In this document: piece after piece, positions 1-7,708 of the stretch
Layout: the number at the start of each line of letters is the position of its first letter
How positions within the stretch are numbered: position 1 is the first letter of the stretch
Assembly: GCA_015222065.1 (NCBI GenBank)
Contig: JADFUQ010000136.1
Span: 1 to 8,580 of the forward strand
DNA length: 8,580 nt
From: Bacteroidota bacterium
Lineage (GTDB): Bacteria; Bacteroidota; Bacteroidia; Bacteroidales; VadinHA17
Direction: 5' to 3'
Translations under genes and position numbers: made by a program
Notes under the pieces: model-generated
The model's input: the letters and a program-made list of their open reading frames with translations, nothing else
Told to the model about the DNA's origin: nothing
Database searches by the model: none

Positions 1-2592
1 CTTAATCCATTTATCAATAGGGAATACACCAAAAGAACGGTCGAGCCACCATTTCCCGGTCTCAGGTATTACATCGTGCCCATTTATAGAAACTGTCCAC
101 AATTGAGGCCGTTCAACTACTGTTTTTATCTTTGAGAAGTCAAATTCTCCGTCAATATAAAAACGATATGTAGCTGTAAAACCGCTATTATTTGCAAAAT
201 CAGCACGGTCTAGTATTGATGTTTTATACTGAACAGCATGATTCCATGGATTCCCATTCTTAAAACCATTTTCTGTAAATACCTTTTGTGTTGCATCATA
301 AACATGCATATCCTTTTCTGTTTTTCCCGTAATTTGCAAGTCGCAGAAATCAATCGTCAACACGTTTTCTTCCTCACGTTTTACAATTATATCTGATTTT
401 ACTGCAACAGGAATAAGCTTATCCGTATCTACAGGCAATTTATAGCCATTAAGCCTGGTACCGGAGATATATAACAAAAGGCTTTCAGCAGGAGGTAATG
501 AAAATGATAACCGGATATTTTTCCCTTCTGCTACTTCATTATAATCAACAATTTCACCTGAAAAAGCATTCAGTAAAACAGCGTCTTTACCATTTATAGT
601 TAACGATCCCGAAGAGGTACTAATCATACTCGAATTAGCAAGAAAAATAATCTGTCCATTCTCAATCCTCCTGCGGTGGTGATACAAATCACCACCCTTA
701 ACATTCTCAATTTTCAAATCGGGAGTTTGAAAATGGCCGGAAAGTACTTTACCCGTCAGTTCCTGCAGGTGAATAATATTATTTTGCTGAAAAAAATCAA
801 TTACTTCCCGGCTTTGGCCTCCGTCTATGAGAGTCGGGGAAGAAAACGATATTATTTTTCCGCCGTTAGCGGCAAATTGTTTTAATAACTGAAATGTAGA
901 TTTGTTAAGTGTTTCAGTTAATGGAGGAATCACTACTTTGGAATAGCTGCATTGCCCTACAATCAGCCTGGCCTTATCAATGAAACCATGGTTCTTAATA
1001 ATATCCTCAGAGCCCAGATCATACTCAGTCTGGTTTTTTTCGAGTTTTGTAACAAATTTCTGAAAGGTTTTTCCAATTATGCTTAATTGCTTGTTGCACG
1101 AATCTCTTATGTAGGAATCATATAGCCAGGCAGTGGTGGTCGGTTCGATAATTAAAATATCGTTTTTCTGTTTTCCCGAAGAAAGCGCAAGAGATAAACG
1201 GGCATAATAGTTATTCAGATATTTGTAACTCTTCCACCAAGGTGTGTGATATGAAAATGAAGGCGGGTAATCGTATTTCCTGGCGCCGGCTAAAGTAAAA
1301 AGAGAAAGGTGCTGGTTCATAAGGTTAACTCCTAAAACGTATTCCCAATCACCAAGCCGTTTCATATCTTTAAAGGTCAACTCCCAACCGCCGCCGCCAT
1401 ATGTTTCACTAAGAGTGCGGTGCCATCCTAGTTGATTGGCAACACTGGCAAGTTCTTTTACTGCCCGAATGTTACCAAATTGAGCACTTGGAGATTCTTC
1501 ATTGAACTGGTTAAACAACATATCTATACCAGGAACCTGCTTGTAAGCATACATAGCCATATTGTCACCACCCTTTTGCATAGAAGGCCAGGAATGTTCC
1601 CAGTAATGACCTGTAGAAATCAATCCTTCTTTACTGCAATACTCGTATGTTGGTTTTGCCCATCTGTCAATAAAAAGTTGCAATAAAGTCTGAGTATAAT
1701 TATGACGTATTCTCTTCCAGTCTCCAACCTCTTTATAAAGGGAAGGAAGATTCAATTTCAAATCATATCCCCAACGGTTTTTGAAAACATCAAAAAGATC
1801 AGGTGTCCAACGAATTCCCCCGGAAGATTCAATATACGGTTCATCTGTAAACACACCTGAAACTATTTCTCCAAATTCATCTCCTGCAACTTTTTCATAA
1901 CCGGTCATTGTTATTTCAATAAACTTCTGCGTAACCCCGGGATAAAGTAAATCAACATAAGAGAATCCCCCGTACCAGTCTGACTTCCTGTAAAAAGTTT
2001 TGGAGAAGATGGTATAATCACCTTTTTTGCCATACTTTTTATCAGCAATATTTGTAATATCCGTGTATTTCCCGTTTTCTTTTTGCAGGATTAGATAATA
2101 ATCTTCATAATCACGAGGGATCATATTGGTGTCAAGTGGTTGTAATCCCTGCCCCTGGTTATATGATTCAGGCATTTGAGCAGGCACATGCCCCCCGGCA
2201 AACCCGCTTGGATACGAATTTTCATCATATATCCACACGTTCATATCAAGTTCTTTCCCTTTATCTACGGTATAGCGGAATAAATCAAACCATTTATCGG
2301 AAAGATATTCTGTGATCAGACCAGGACGCGGATGTACAATTACGCTGCCACATCCGGCATCCTTAAAGTCCTTCATTTTTTCATCAATCTCCTTACGGGT
2401 AATCTTGCTGTTCCATACAAAAAAAGGAACAGTTCCATAATCTCGTGAAGGTTGTTTAAACTCATTTTTCAGTGTGGCAAAATCAGTAATTGCTCCTTCA
2501 GGGTAATTTTCTTGCTGATAAGAGCAGCTAAATGTTGAAGTAATAATTATTCCAATCAGCACTGAATAAATATATAATATTAATCTTGCCAT
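1..2592 (-). CDS. GH106-type glycoside hydrolase lipoprotein (alpha-L-rhamnosidase-like), 3' end outside window
   Basis: The frame is open for 864 codons from ATG at 2592 to the window edge; TAA at 2599-2601 lies in frame just upstream, so this is the first possible ATG. Residues 1-22 form a hydrophobic signal ending in STFSC, giving a probable lipoprotein with Cys23 and an outer-membrane or periplasmic location. The N-terminal part carries the block usual in GH106-like proteins: PFFVWNSKIT, then AGCGSVIVHPRPGL and WIYDENSYPSGFAGG. Later landmarks are FTDEPY (Asp250, Glu251), GHYWEHSWP (His329, Glu332) and LSETYGGGGWE (Glu396). Glu251, Glu332 and Glu396 are candidate catalytic or metal-site acids by pattern, not proven. 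The last visible part (VVERPQLWTVSING) looks like the start of a C-terminal beta-sandwich. GH106 enzymes remove alpha-L-rhamnose, but many relatives are uncharacterised. It follows the sulfatase fusion by 66 bp and is probably co-transcribed with it. The GH106-like call is firm; rhamnose specificity is inference. Confidence 0.85.
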   Translation of the reverse strand, partial: MARLILYIYSVLIGIIITSTFSCSYQQENYPEGAITDFATLKNEFKQPSRDYGTVPFFVWNSKITRKEIDEKMKDFKDAGCGSVIVHPRPGLITEYLSDKWFDLFRYTVDKGKELDMNVWIYDENSYPSGFAGGHVPAQMPESYNQGQGLQPLDTNMIPRDYEDYYLILQKENGKYTDITNIADKKYGKKGDYTIFSKTFYRKSDWYGGFSYVDLLYPGVTQKFIEITMTGYEKVAGDEFGEIVSGVFTDEPYIESSGGIRWTPDLFDVFKNRWGYDLKLNLPSLYKEVGDWKRIRHNYTQTLLQLFIDRWAKPTYEYCSKEGLISTGHYWEHSWPSMQKGGDNMAMYAYKQVPGIDMLFNQFNEESPSAQFGNIRAVKELASVANQLGWHRTLSETYGGGGWELTFKDMKRLGDWEYVLGVNLMNQHLSLFTLAGARKYDYPPSFSYHTPWWKSYKYLNNYYARLSLALSSGKQKNDILIIEPTTTAWLYDSYIRDSCNKQLSIIGKTFQKFVTKLEKNQTEYDLGSEDIIKNHGFIDKARLIVGQCSYSKVVIPPLTETLNKSTFQLLKQFAANGGKIISFSSPTLIDGGQSREVIDFFQQNNIIHLQELTGKVLSGHFQTPDLKIENVKGGDLYHHRRRIENGQIIFLANSSMISTSSGSLTINGKDAVLLNAFSGEIVDYNEVAEGKNIRLSFSLPPAESLLLYISGTRLNGYKLPVDTDKLIPVAVKSDIIVKREEENVLTIDFCDLQITGKTEKDMHVYDATQKVFTENGFKNGNPWNHAVQYKTSILDRADFANNSGFTATYRFYIDGEFDFSKIKTVVERPQLWTVSINGHDVIPETGKWWLDRSFGVFPIDKWIK

Positions 2593-2658
2593 ATTTGTTT
2601 ATTTTAATTTTAGTTAGTACATCATCTAATCAGATCAGATAGCAAAAAACAAGATATT

Positions 2659-3996
2659 TTAGTTTGTATATGGAACGGTTTCAGTTTCATCCAATTGATA
2701 TCCCCATTTTTCTGTATATTCTTTGCCAGGAAGAAATTGATCATGTGTTTCTTTTAATTTTTGATCAAGCAGGCTGTTAAAAGAATTTATCAATTCATCA
2801 TAACCATATTCCCCGATTAAATTATGTAATTGGTATGGGTCCTTTTTATTATCAAACAATTGCCACGGTCCATTCAAATCCCGGGTAAAAGTATATCTGG
2901 CAGATCGCAAACCCCTGAACTCTTTGCCACAATTCTTTCTTGCCCATTGCCCAAATGGTTGGGGACAAGAGATTATGGTAACAGTGTCGCCCGGATTTGC
3001 TCCACCTTTAAGATAGGAGCTGTAATCAATACCTTCCACGGTCTTTGGTATTTCAATTGAGGTCAAGCCAAGTAAAGTGGGCATAATATCTTCTGCATTA
3101 ATTAACGCATCAAGTTTTCTTGCTTTCCCGCTCTGAGATTCAGGAATAAAATAAATCATCGGAATCCTGATTGATTCATCATAAGGTTGTTGCTTTTTAT
3201 AATAGCCATGTGAACCTAATAAGTCTCCATGATCCGAAACAAACAAAATAATCGTATTTTCATCTAATCCGGTTTCTTGTAATGTTTGCCTAAGTAGTCC
3301 AACCATATCGTCTAAAGCAGTACAATGAGCATAATAACCCGAAAGATCTTTTTTAACTTTTTCCTGCAGATCTTCAGGAACATTAGGCCTCAACTGAATT
3401 TTTGCAGGATGATAAAGATCCTTGTATTTCTGCGGTGCCGTATGATATGGGCCATGAGGGGGCCCCCAGGACAGAAATAGAATAAAAGGTTTTTCATCAT
3501 TAACATGGTCCATAATGTATTTTTGGGCATCTTTTGTCTGTGCAATTGCATCATATCCTTCCCAAATTAGCGTATCGGGTGTATCGACATAGTAAATAGA
3601 ATGATTATAATTATGGGTGCAATCCAATACTTTCCAATATTGAAAGCCCTGTCTACGGTTACCTTTCGGGATAAAAGAACTACGCCCGTGGCCATTAAGA
3701 TGCCATTTCCCGATGTAGGCTGTCTGGTAACCTGCTTTTGCCATAATTTTTGCCAAAGAGACAGCATTGGTGTCGAGCAAAACATCATTCATGAAAACTC
3801 CATTTGTCAATGGTCTTTGTCCTGTCATAAGAGTTGCCCTGAATGGACTACAGACAGGTATTCCTGATACTGCATTAGTAAATTCTACTCCTTCTGCTGC
3901 CAGTTTATCAATATTGGGTGTTTTCACATCCGGGTTGCCCCGGTGGCCAAAAGCACTTGCCCTCCATTGATCAGACAATATTACAAGAACATTGGG
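2659..3996 (-). other. S1 sulfatase domain of the fusion protein
   Basis: Residues about 747-1191 form a full-length S1 sulfatase module of about 445 residues, a normal size for the free-standing family. The domain opens at PNVLVILSDQ; in this family Asp755 and the Asp1001-His1002 pair bind calcium. Cys795 in CSPFR is the residue converted to formylglycine. The second acidic position after Asp755 is Gln, as in many bacterial S1 sulfatases. No in-frame Met lies in the linker just before the domain, so it is not expressed separately from an obvious start. The S1 subfamily, and hence the sulfated sugar and position attacked, cannot be assigned by eye. Confidence 0.93.
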
Positions 3997-6234
3997 ACCA
4001 GACTTTGATTTCTTTACCTCATTTCCTTGCTTATGAACACGCGTGGATACTGGTTCAAGCCCGGTTGCTCCTTTCCATGCTACAATATCATAAGGTTCAA
4101 TCGTTAGTGTAAAAATGCAGGAAGAAGACACCTTCTGAATTTTCGAAATCAATCCCAATCGTTGTAGTTTCCCTTTACCGGTAAATTCTATGCTGACTTT
4201 TCGCGGATATTCCGACGCGTTAACCAGATATGTCCAACGTTTTCCTTCAGAGACCAGGCTTCGCAAAACAACGCCGTCTTTATCATAAACTGTCTCAAAA
4301 TGTTCTGCCGGCAGTGAAGTAAAAACTGCAGCGAAAGGTTGAAGCACATCTTCCATTCCCTGTGCCCCAAGATTAAAACCTCCATGGGCAACAAATAACG
4401 CATCGTATAAACCAACCGACCTGGCAATATATTCCAGGGCATTCCGCCCTGCACCTTTGGGAGGCGTAACATGCCAGTCCATCTCTCCATCTCGCCAGTC
4501 TTCCGGAAGTCTCAACTTCGGCTGGTTTAGCTTTTTCAGATCTGCCTCAAAATAGGAATACTGGATCACCGACCCGTCAGTTTTTCCTATAAATGGTTTT
4601 TGCCAGTCCTTGCTGAAATTCAGCTTCTCCCGGCTAAATATGTGTTTCATCTCCGGCGAATCTTCCCGTGCTGTCCGTAACATACGCTGATAATTGGAAG
4701 CGCGGCAGAGCCGTGATATAACAATGTCTTTATTGCGTGCCAGTGCTTCCAGGTCAATGCCAATCTCATTAAAATAGGCATTTAAATCATTCACCGTTTC
4801 CCCGACATACATAGTTGGTGATGGATACTTTACCATAACCTGCAATTTAGCGCCCGGCTTTTTAGTAGCCACAATGCCGGCCAGTTCATAAAAAATTTCG
4901 GTCTGCTTTTCTTTCCGCCACTCTATCCATTCATCCCAGTGTTCCTTCTTCAGCCAGGTATACCAGGCAAAAAAACGTTCTTCCGGTTTTGACGGCGGCA
5001 AAGGAAGCGATATACCAGTTTCCTGTGAAAATAATTTTAATGTATAATCATCATAGCTTTGGTCAACTGTACCCAACCCGTGACAGGAATGCACAGTATT
5101 AAATAAGGCGATCCCCGGGACACTTGGCTCATCGCCTATCCTGTCCATTATTTCTGATACCAGATTCTTCATCGCTTCGCTTACCCGTGGATGAAACGCA
5201 TTCACCTGAGGAGATTTGTGCCATTGTTTTTTGTCGATTATTCTCACTTGTCCATCTGAGGTCACTGCATTGACATAATCATTCACTTTTCCGGAACGGA
5301 TATCTTCGGGGTTCTTCATCAATGGCTTTACCGATGGAAGTGTCCAATTGCGTATGCTCGGCCAGAATTCTATCCCTGCTTTACTATAGGTTTTCGCCAT
5401 CATCTTATCGTAATCCTCCGGATGCTCACGCTTATACCATACATCTGAGAATTCCATAGAAGGTTGATACAGCGAAGACATATACCACACCACCGGGTAG
5501 ATCAACGTATTTTGACCAGTACGGTGAAAATAGGCCACACTCCTGTCCAGAGCCTTCTGGAACGTCTCTGTTGTTGCCGGATACATTTCCCCAAAATTAG
5601 TTGTCAGTACCGGGTCTTCCCAATAATTGCCAAGCTTCCTGCGATTTGGCAGTTTAGTTTCGGATAGAAATGGAGAGATATTTTTAGTCAAACCGATCTT
5701 CTCCAATTTCATCGAAGCAAAAGCGGCAGGAGCTCCATTCTCCGAAGTCATAATAACTATAGCAAATTTCCTGCTTAAGGGAACATGAAAATAAAACGAC
5801 TGCGTGATCATTTCTCCACTGATTGGCCAGCAGCGCCCGGTCAGGTATCCGCTACCCAGCGCATTCACAGAATGGCCGTATTGGTCCTCTATATTAAGAT
5901 ATTCAGGGATCAGAAATACTTCAGCACTTCTAACCTTATCGTCCGGCAGGGTAAGTGTGAGCTTAATCAAATCCCCTACATGTTTCGTTTCAAACAGGTA
6001 TGCTACCCTGTCAAACCTGTTATTACCTATTTCTCTGTAGGCTCCTAAAGGTGACCCGATAATTTTACTTTCCCCAATTTCGGAATAGGGGACTTCTTTT
6101 GCACCTATTAATGCAGGTATTGCCTTTTCTTTCTCAATCCTGTTAATATTCTGGCACCCCGGCAGGCTTATTGTAAACAATAAAATATATATTGCCCAAT
6201 AAGACTTATTCACTTGAAATCTTTTCCTTTGCAT
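2659..6234 (-). CDS. Glycosidase-like / S1 sulfatase fusion lipoprotein
   Basis: This 1191-residue protein starts at the first ATG after an in-frame TAG (6283-6285). A signal ending LPGC makes Cys27 a probable lipid anchor. Residues about 28-180 are beta-rich. Residues about 195-660 look like a TIM-barrel glycosidase, with FHPRVSEAMKNLVSEIMDRIGD around His348, PGIALFNTVHSCHG, and DALFVAHGGFN around His617. Residues about 650-722 resemble the small beta domain that closes such enzymes. A hydrophilic linker (about 722-746) leads into an S1 arylsulfatase-type domain: NVLVILSDQ (Asp755), CSPFR (Cys795, Pro797, Arg799, the formylglycine signature), GKWHL (Lys843, His845), PPHGPYH (His927), VSDHGD (Asp1001, His1002) and a C-terminal subdomain with WQLFDNKKDP. 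All main sulfatase landmarks are present, so it should be active once Cys795 is matured by an FGE or anSME, which is not in this window. The glycosidase family of the first half is not recognised. Fusion suggests coupled desulfation and glycan cleavage (inference). Confidence 0.9.
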   Translation of the reverse strand: MQRKRFQVNKSYWAIYILLFTISLPGCQNINRIEKEKAIPALIGAKEVPYSEIGESKIIGSPLGAYREIGNNRFDRVAYLFETKHVGDLIKLTLTLPDDKVRSAEVFLIPEYLNIEDQYGHSVNALGSGYLTGRCWPISGEMITQSFYFHVPLSRKFAIVIMTSENGAPAAFASMKLEKIGLTKNISPFLSETKLPNRRKLGNYWEDPVLTTNFGEMYPATTETFQKALDRSVAYFHRTGQNTLIYPVVWYMSSLYQPSMEFSDVWYKREHPEDYDKMMAKTYSKAGIEFWPSIRNWTLPSVKPLMKNPEDIRSGKVNDYVNAVTSDGQVRIIDKKQWHKSPQVNAFHPRVSEAMKNLVSEIMDRIGDEPSVPGIALFNTVHSCHGLGTVDQSYDDYTLKLFSQETGISLPLPPSKPEERFFAWYTWLKKEHWDEWIEWRKEKQTEIFYELAGIVATKKPGAKLQVMVKYPSPTMYVGETVNDLNAYFNEIGIDLEALARNKDIVISRLCRASNYQRMLRTAREDSPEMKHIFSREKLNFSKDWQKPFIGKTDGSVIQYSYFEADLKKLNQPKLRLPEDWRDGEMDWHVTPPKGAGRNALEYIARSVGLYDALFVAHGGFNLGAQGMEDVLQPFAAVFTSLPAEHFETVYDKDGVVLRSLVSEGKRWTYLVNASEYPRKVSIEFTGKGKLQRLGLISKIQKVSSSCIFTLTIEPYDIVAWKGATGLEPVSTRVHKQGNEVKKSKSGPNVLVILSDQWRASAFGHRGNPDVKTPNIDKLAAEGVEFTNAVSGIPVCSPFRATLMTGQRPLTNGVFMNDVLLDTNAVSLAKIMAKAGYQTAYIGKWHLNGHGRSSFIPKGNRRQGFQYWKVLDCTHNYNHSIYYVDTPDTLIWEGYDAIAQTKDAQKYIMDHVNDEKPFILFLSWGPPHGPYHTAPQKYKDLYHPAKIQLRPNVPEDLQEKVKKDLSGYYAHCTALDDMVGLLRQTLQETGLDENTIILFVSDHGDLLGSHGYYKKQQPYDESIRIPMIYFIPESQSGKARKLDALINAEDIMPTLLGLTSIEIPKTVEGIDYSSYLKGGANPGDTVTIISCPQPFGQWARKNCGKEFRGLRSARYTFTRDLNGPWQLFDNKKDPYQLHNLIGEYGYDELINSFNSLLDQKLKETHDQFLPGKEYTEKWGYQLDETETVPYTN

Positions 6235-6272
6235 TAGAGCTTTTTTAAGATTATTTAGCCTTAATAATGAAC

Positions 6273-6327
6273 CTCCCTCCCCCTAATATGTCCGTTGTAA
6301 TTTAACATCTCATTGGGGGAAAAGGAG
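6273..6327 (-). other. Possible stem-loop in the leader of the fusion gene
   Basis: TCCCCC at 6278-6283 pairs exactly with GGGGGA at 6315-6320. The stem extends inward through AAT (6285-6287) with ATT (6312-6314) after one bulged base, and outward through CTCC (6273-6276) with GGAG (6324-6327) across a small internal loop. That gives about 13 pairs around a 24-base loop. No U-run follows on the transcribed strand, so it does not look like an intrinsic terminator. It may be a leader RNA structure or chance. Confidence 0.3.
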
Positions 6328-6332
6328 TTCAT

Positions 6333-6348
6333 TTGGGTTTAAACCCAA
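6333..6348. repeat. Perfect 16-bp palindrome TTGGGTTTAAACCCAA
   Basis: The two 8-base halves are exact reverse complements with no spacer, centred between 6340 and 6341. Symmetry stops at 6332/6349. It lies 98 bp upstream of the fusion-gene start and about 95 bp past the carboxypeptidase stop. Perfect dyads of this size between genes are typical of dimeric regulator operators, but no regulator is encoded in the window. A second, imperfect GGTTTAAATC lies nearby at 6355-6364. Confidence 0.5.
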
Positions 6349-6441
6349 TCATAAGGTTTAAATCTATATTAAAGTTTTTAAGTTAACATTAATGAAAATA
6401 AACTTATTAAGAAATATATTAGCTTCATTCTATTAATGAAT

Positions 6442-7635
6442 TTATTCATCCAATAATTTCAAATAATCCATCATAGAATAAGCAATGGCTTTCCCGAAAG
6501 CCCTTGCCCCATCCTTTGTAACCGGAGCCCCGGAAACATTAGCATAGGGGAATTCCATACTCGTGGATAAAGCTATTCCTTCAATTGTAGTCGCCCAACG
6601 TTTAAATGAGATACCTTCATGATAATTTTTATTTGTATTCCATGCTTTTCCAAAACACATAAAATATTTCCTGTAAAAATTCAATTCACCGGTGCAATTC
6701 TTCTCCAATAAGTCTGAAAATAAAATTTGTTGTTGCTCATTAACTTTATTTTCGCTTCCAACCAGATAGATATTCTCACTATTACCTCCTTTTATCCAGG
6801 GACAATGAATATCAAGAGCTATTTTTAATATTCCTTCCGACCACCCGGGAATTGTACTTTTAATTGCTTTTACTGATTGGTATATCGAATTATCTCCATA
6901 GTCTCTATTATGGTCCCGTGGTTTGCGATTTTTCCCCTGATCTCCATCTTCAACCCCATCTTTATCTACAAAAGGAATAATCCGAAATTCCACGTAATCT
7001 CTTAAAAACTGCAGATCCGTTTCATTTGTAATGCTTTGAGTAATGCCTTCTATTACATAATTGGCTGCCATCTCACATGCATGATGCCTTGAAGTAATTA
7101 ATACTCTGTATTGGGGGTCATGAGATGGCAATATGTATATTTCTTCAACAGCCCTGTTGTTTTTTGTGAAACACAGCGTATCTATTTTCAGTAAGTCTTT
7201 ATTTCTTAAATTATTTAAAAATGTATATAGGTTTTTTTGTGTATATGGAAAAGCCATACTAAAATACGCACAGGTGTCTTTTTTTGAGAAAGTATATTTA
7301 AATCCATTATGAGCATACGAATTTTCACCATACCATTTCCAGTTATTGTCATTATTAATACTATAAGCAGGACCATATTTAGTAAAGACATCTTGTTTTG
7401 TAAACTGAAAATAAATTGTTCTACCGGATATTCCTGTAATTTTAAAATACCAATAAAACCAATTGCCCTTAGTATCCCGCAAATCAGGTTTTAACCAGAT
7501 AGTATCATTACTCATTTTCCCGATAATAATATTTCCTCCGGGAAGATCAGAATGGATTTGACATTTTTTTTCTTGTGCAACTGAATTATATATACTAATA
7601 ATAATCCATAGCAAAACTATAACCGTTCTTTTCAT
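6442..7635 (-). CDS. Secreted M14 zinc carboxypeptidase, CCP/Nna1-like
   Basis: This 397-residue protein has a Sec signal (residues 1-20, probable cleavage after SVA before Gln21) and no lipobox, so it is probably periplasmic or secreted. Residues about 25-160 resemble the beta-sandwich that precedes the catalytic domain in cytosolic carboxypeptidases (M14D): note GNWFYWYFKITG, NWKWYGEN and CAYFSMAFPYT. The catalytic domain follows with HACE (zinc ligands His185 and Glu188), DHNRD (Asn243-Arg244, carboxylate-binding position), ALDIHCPW (third zinc ligand His277) and TSMEFPYAN (Glu361, catalytic-glutamate candidate). All core M14 residues are present, so activity is expected; the family removes C-terminal residues from peptides, though amide-cleaving side activities occur. 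The start is the first ATG after an in-frame TAA, with AGGAA just before it. The gene is very A/T-rich (about 28% G+C in sampled lines), unlike both flanks, which hints at separate acquisition. Its substrate is unknown. Confidence 0.85.
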   Translation of the reverse strand: MKRTVIVLLWIIISIYNSVAQEKKCQIHSDLPGGNIIIGKMSNDTIWLKPDLRDTKGNWFYWYFKITGISGRTIYFQFTKQDVFTKYGPAYSINNDNNWKWYGENSYAHNGFKYTFSKKDTCAYFSMAFPYTQKNLYTFLNNLRNKDLLKIDTLCFTKNNRAVEEIYILPSHDPQYRVLITSRHHACEMAANYVIEGITQSITNETDLQFLRDYVEFRIIPFVDKDGVEDGDQGKNRKPRDHNRDYGDNSIYQSVKAIKSTIPGWSEGILKIALDIHCPWIKGGNSENIYLVGSENKVNEQQQILFSDLLEKNCTGELNFYRKYFMCFGKAWNTNKNYHEGISFKRWATTIEGIALSTSMEFPYANVSGAPVTKDGARAFGKAIAYSMMDYLKLLDE

Positions 7636-7708
7636 TTCCTGTATGTCTTTTTAATGAATTAAATACAAGTAACTTTTGTTTTTTTCTCATAGGTAGTACA
7701 TTGTAACT

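Larger units (their letters stand above)
6235..6441 (-). promoter_or_regulatory. 207-bp A/T-rich intergenic leader before the fusion gene
   Basis: This is the longest gap in the window and the likeliest place for an internal promoter or control site, since the other two gaps are 66 and 73 bp. It holds a perfect 16-bp palindrome (6333-6348) and a bulged G/C stem (6273-6327). No convincing Bacteroidota TTTG / TAnnTTTG promoter could be picked out by eye. A purine-rich GGGGGAGGGAGG tract on the coding strand lies about 37-49 bases ahead of the ATG, too far to act as an ordinary ribosome-binding site. Regulatory function is inferred only from position and symmetry. Confidence 0.35.

Noticed and set aside
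676..885. Plus-strand open frame of 69 codons, and similar short plus-strand frames elsewhere (for example 1432-1686, 5785-6048, 8111-8398).
   Set aside because: All lie fully antisense to minus-strand genes with clear family motifs; their translations show no recognisable domain.
2593..2658. ATCTGATCTGATTAGAT-type partial symmetry between the fusion gene and the GH106-like gene.
   Set aside because: Only a short imperfect dyad in a 66-bp A/T-rich spacer; it does not exceed what chance would give.
3994..4071. Possibility that the fusion gene is really two genes separated in the linker.
   Set aside because: The frame is uninterrupted, and there is no stop codon and no in-frame ATG between the glycosidase-like part and the sulfatase domain.
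6424..6440. TTCATT / AATGAA inverted repeat with a 5-base loop right after the carboxypeptidase stop codon, as a terminator.
   Set aside because: The stem is only six mostly A/T pairs with no clear U-run, so it is too weak to call an intrinsic terminator.
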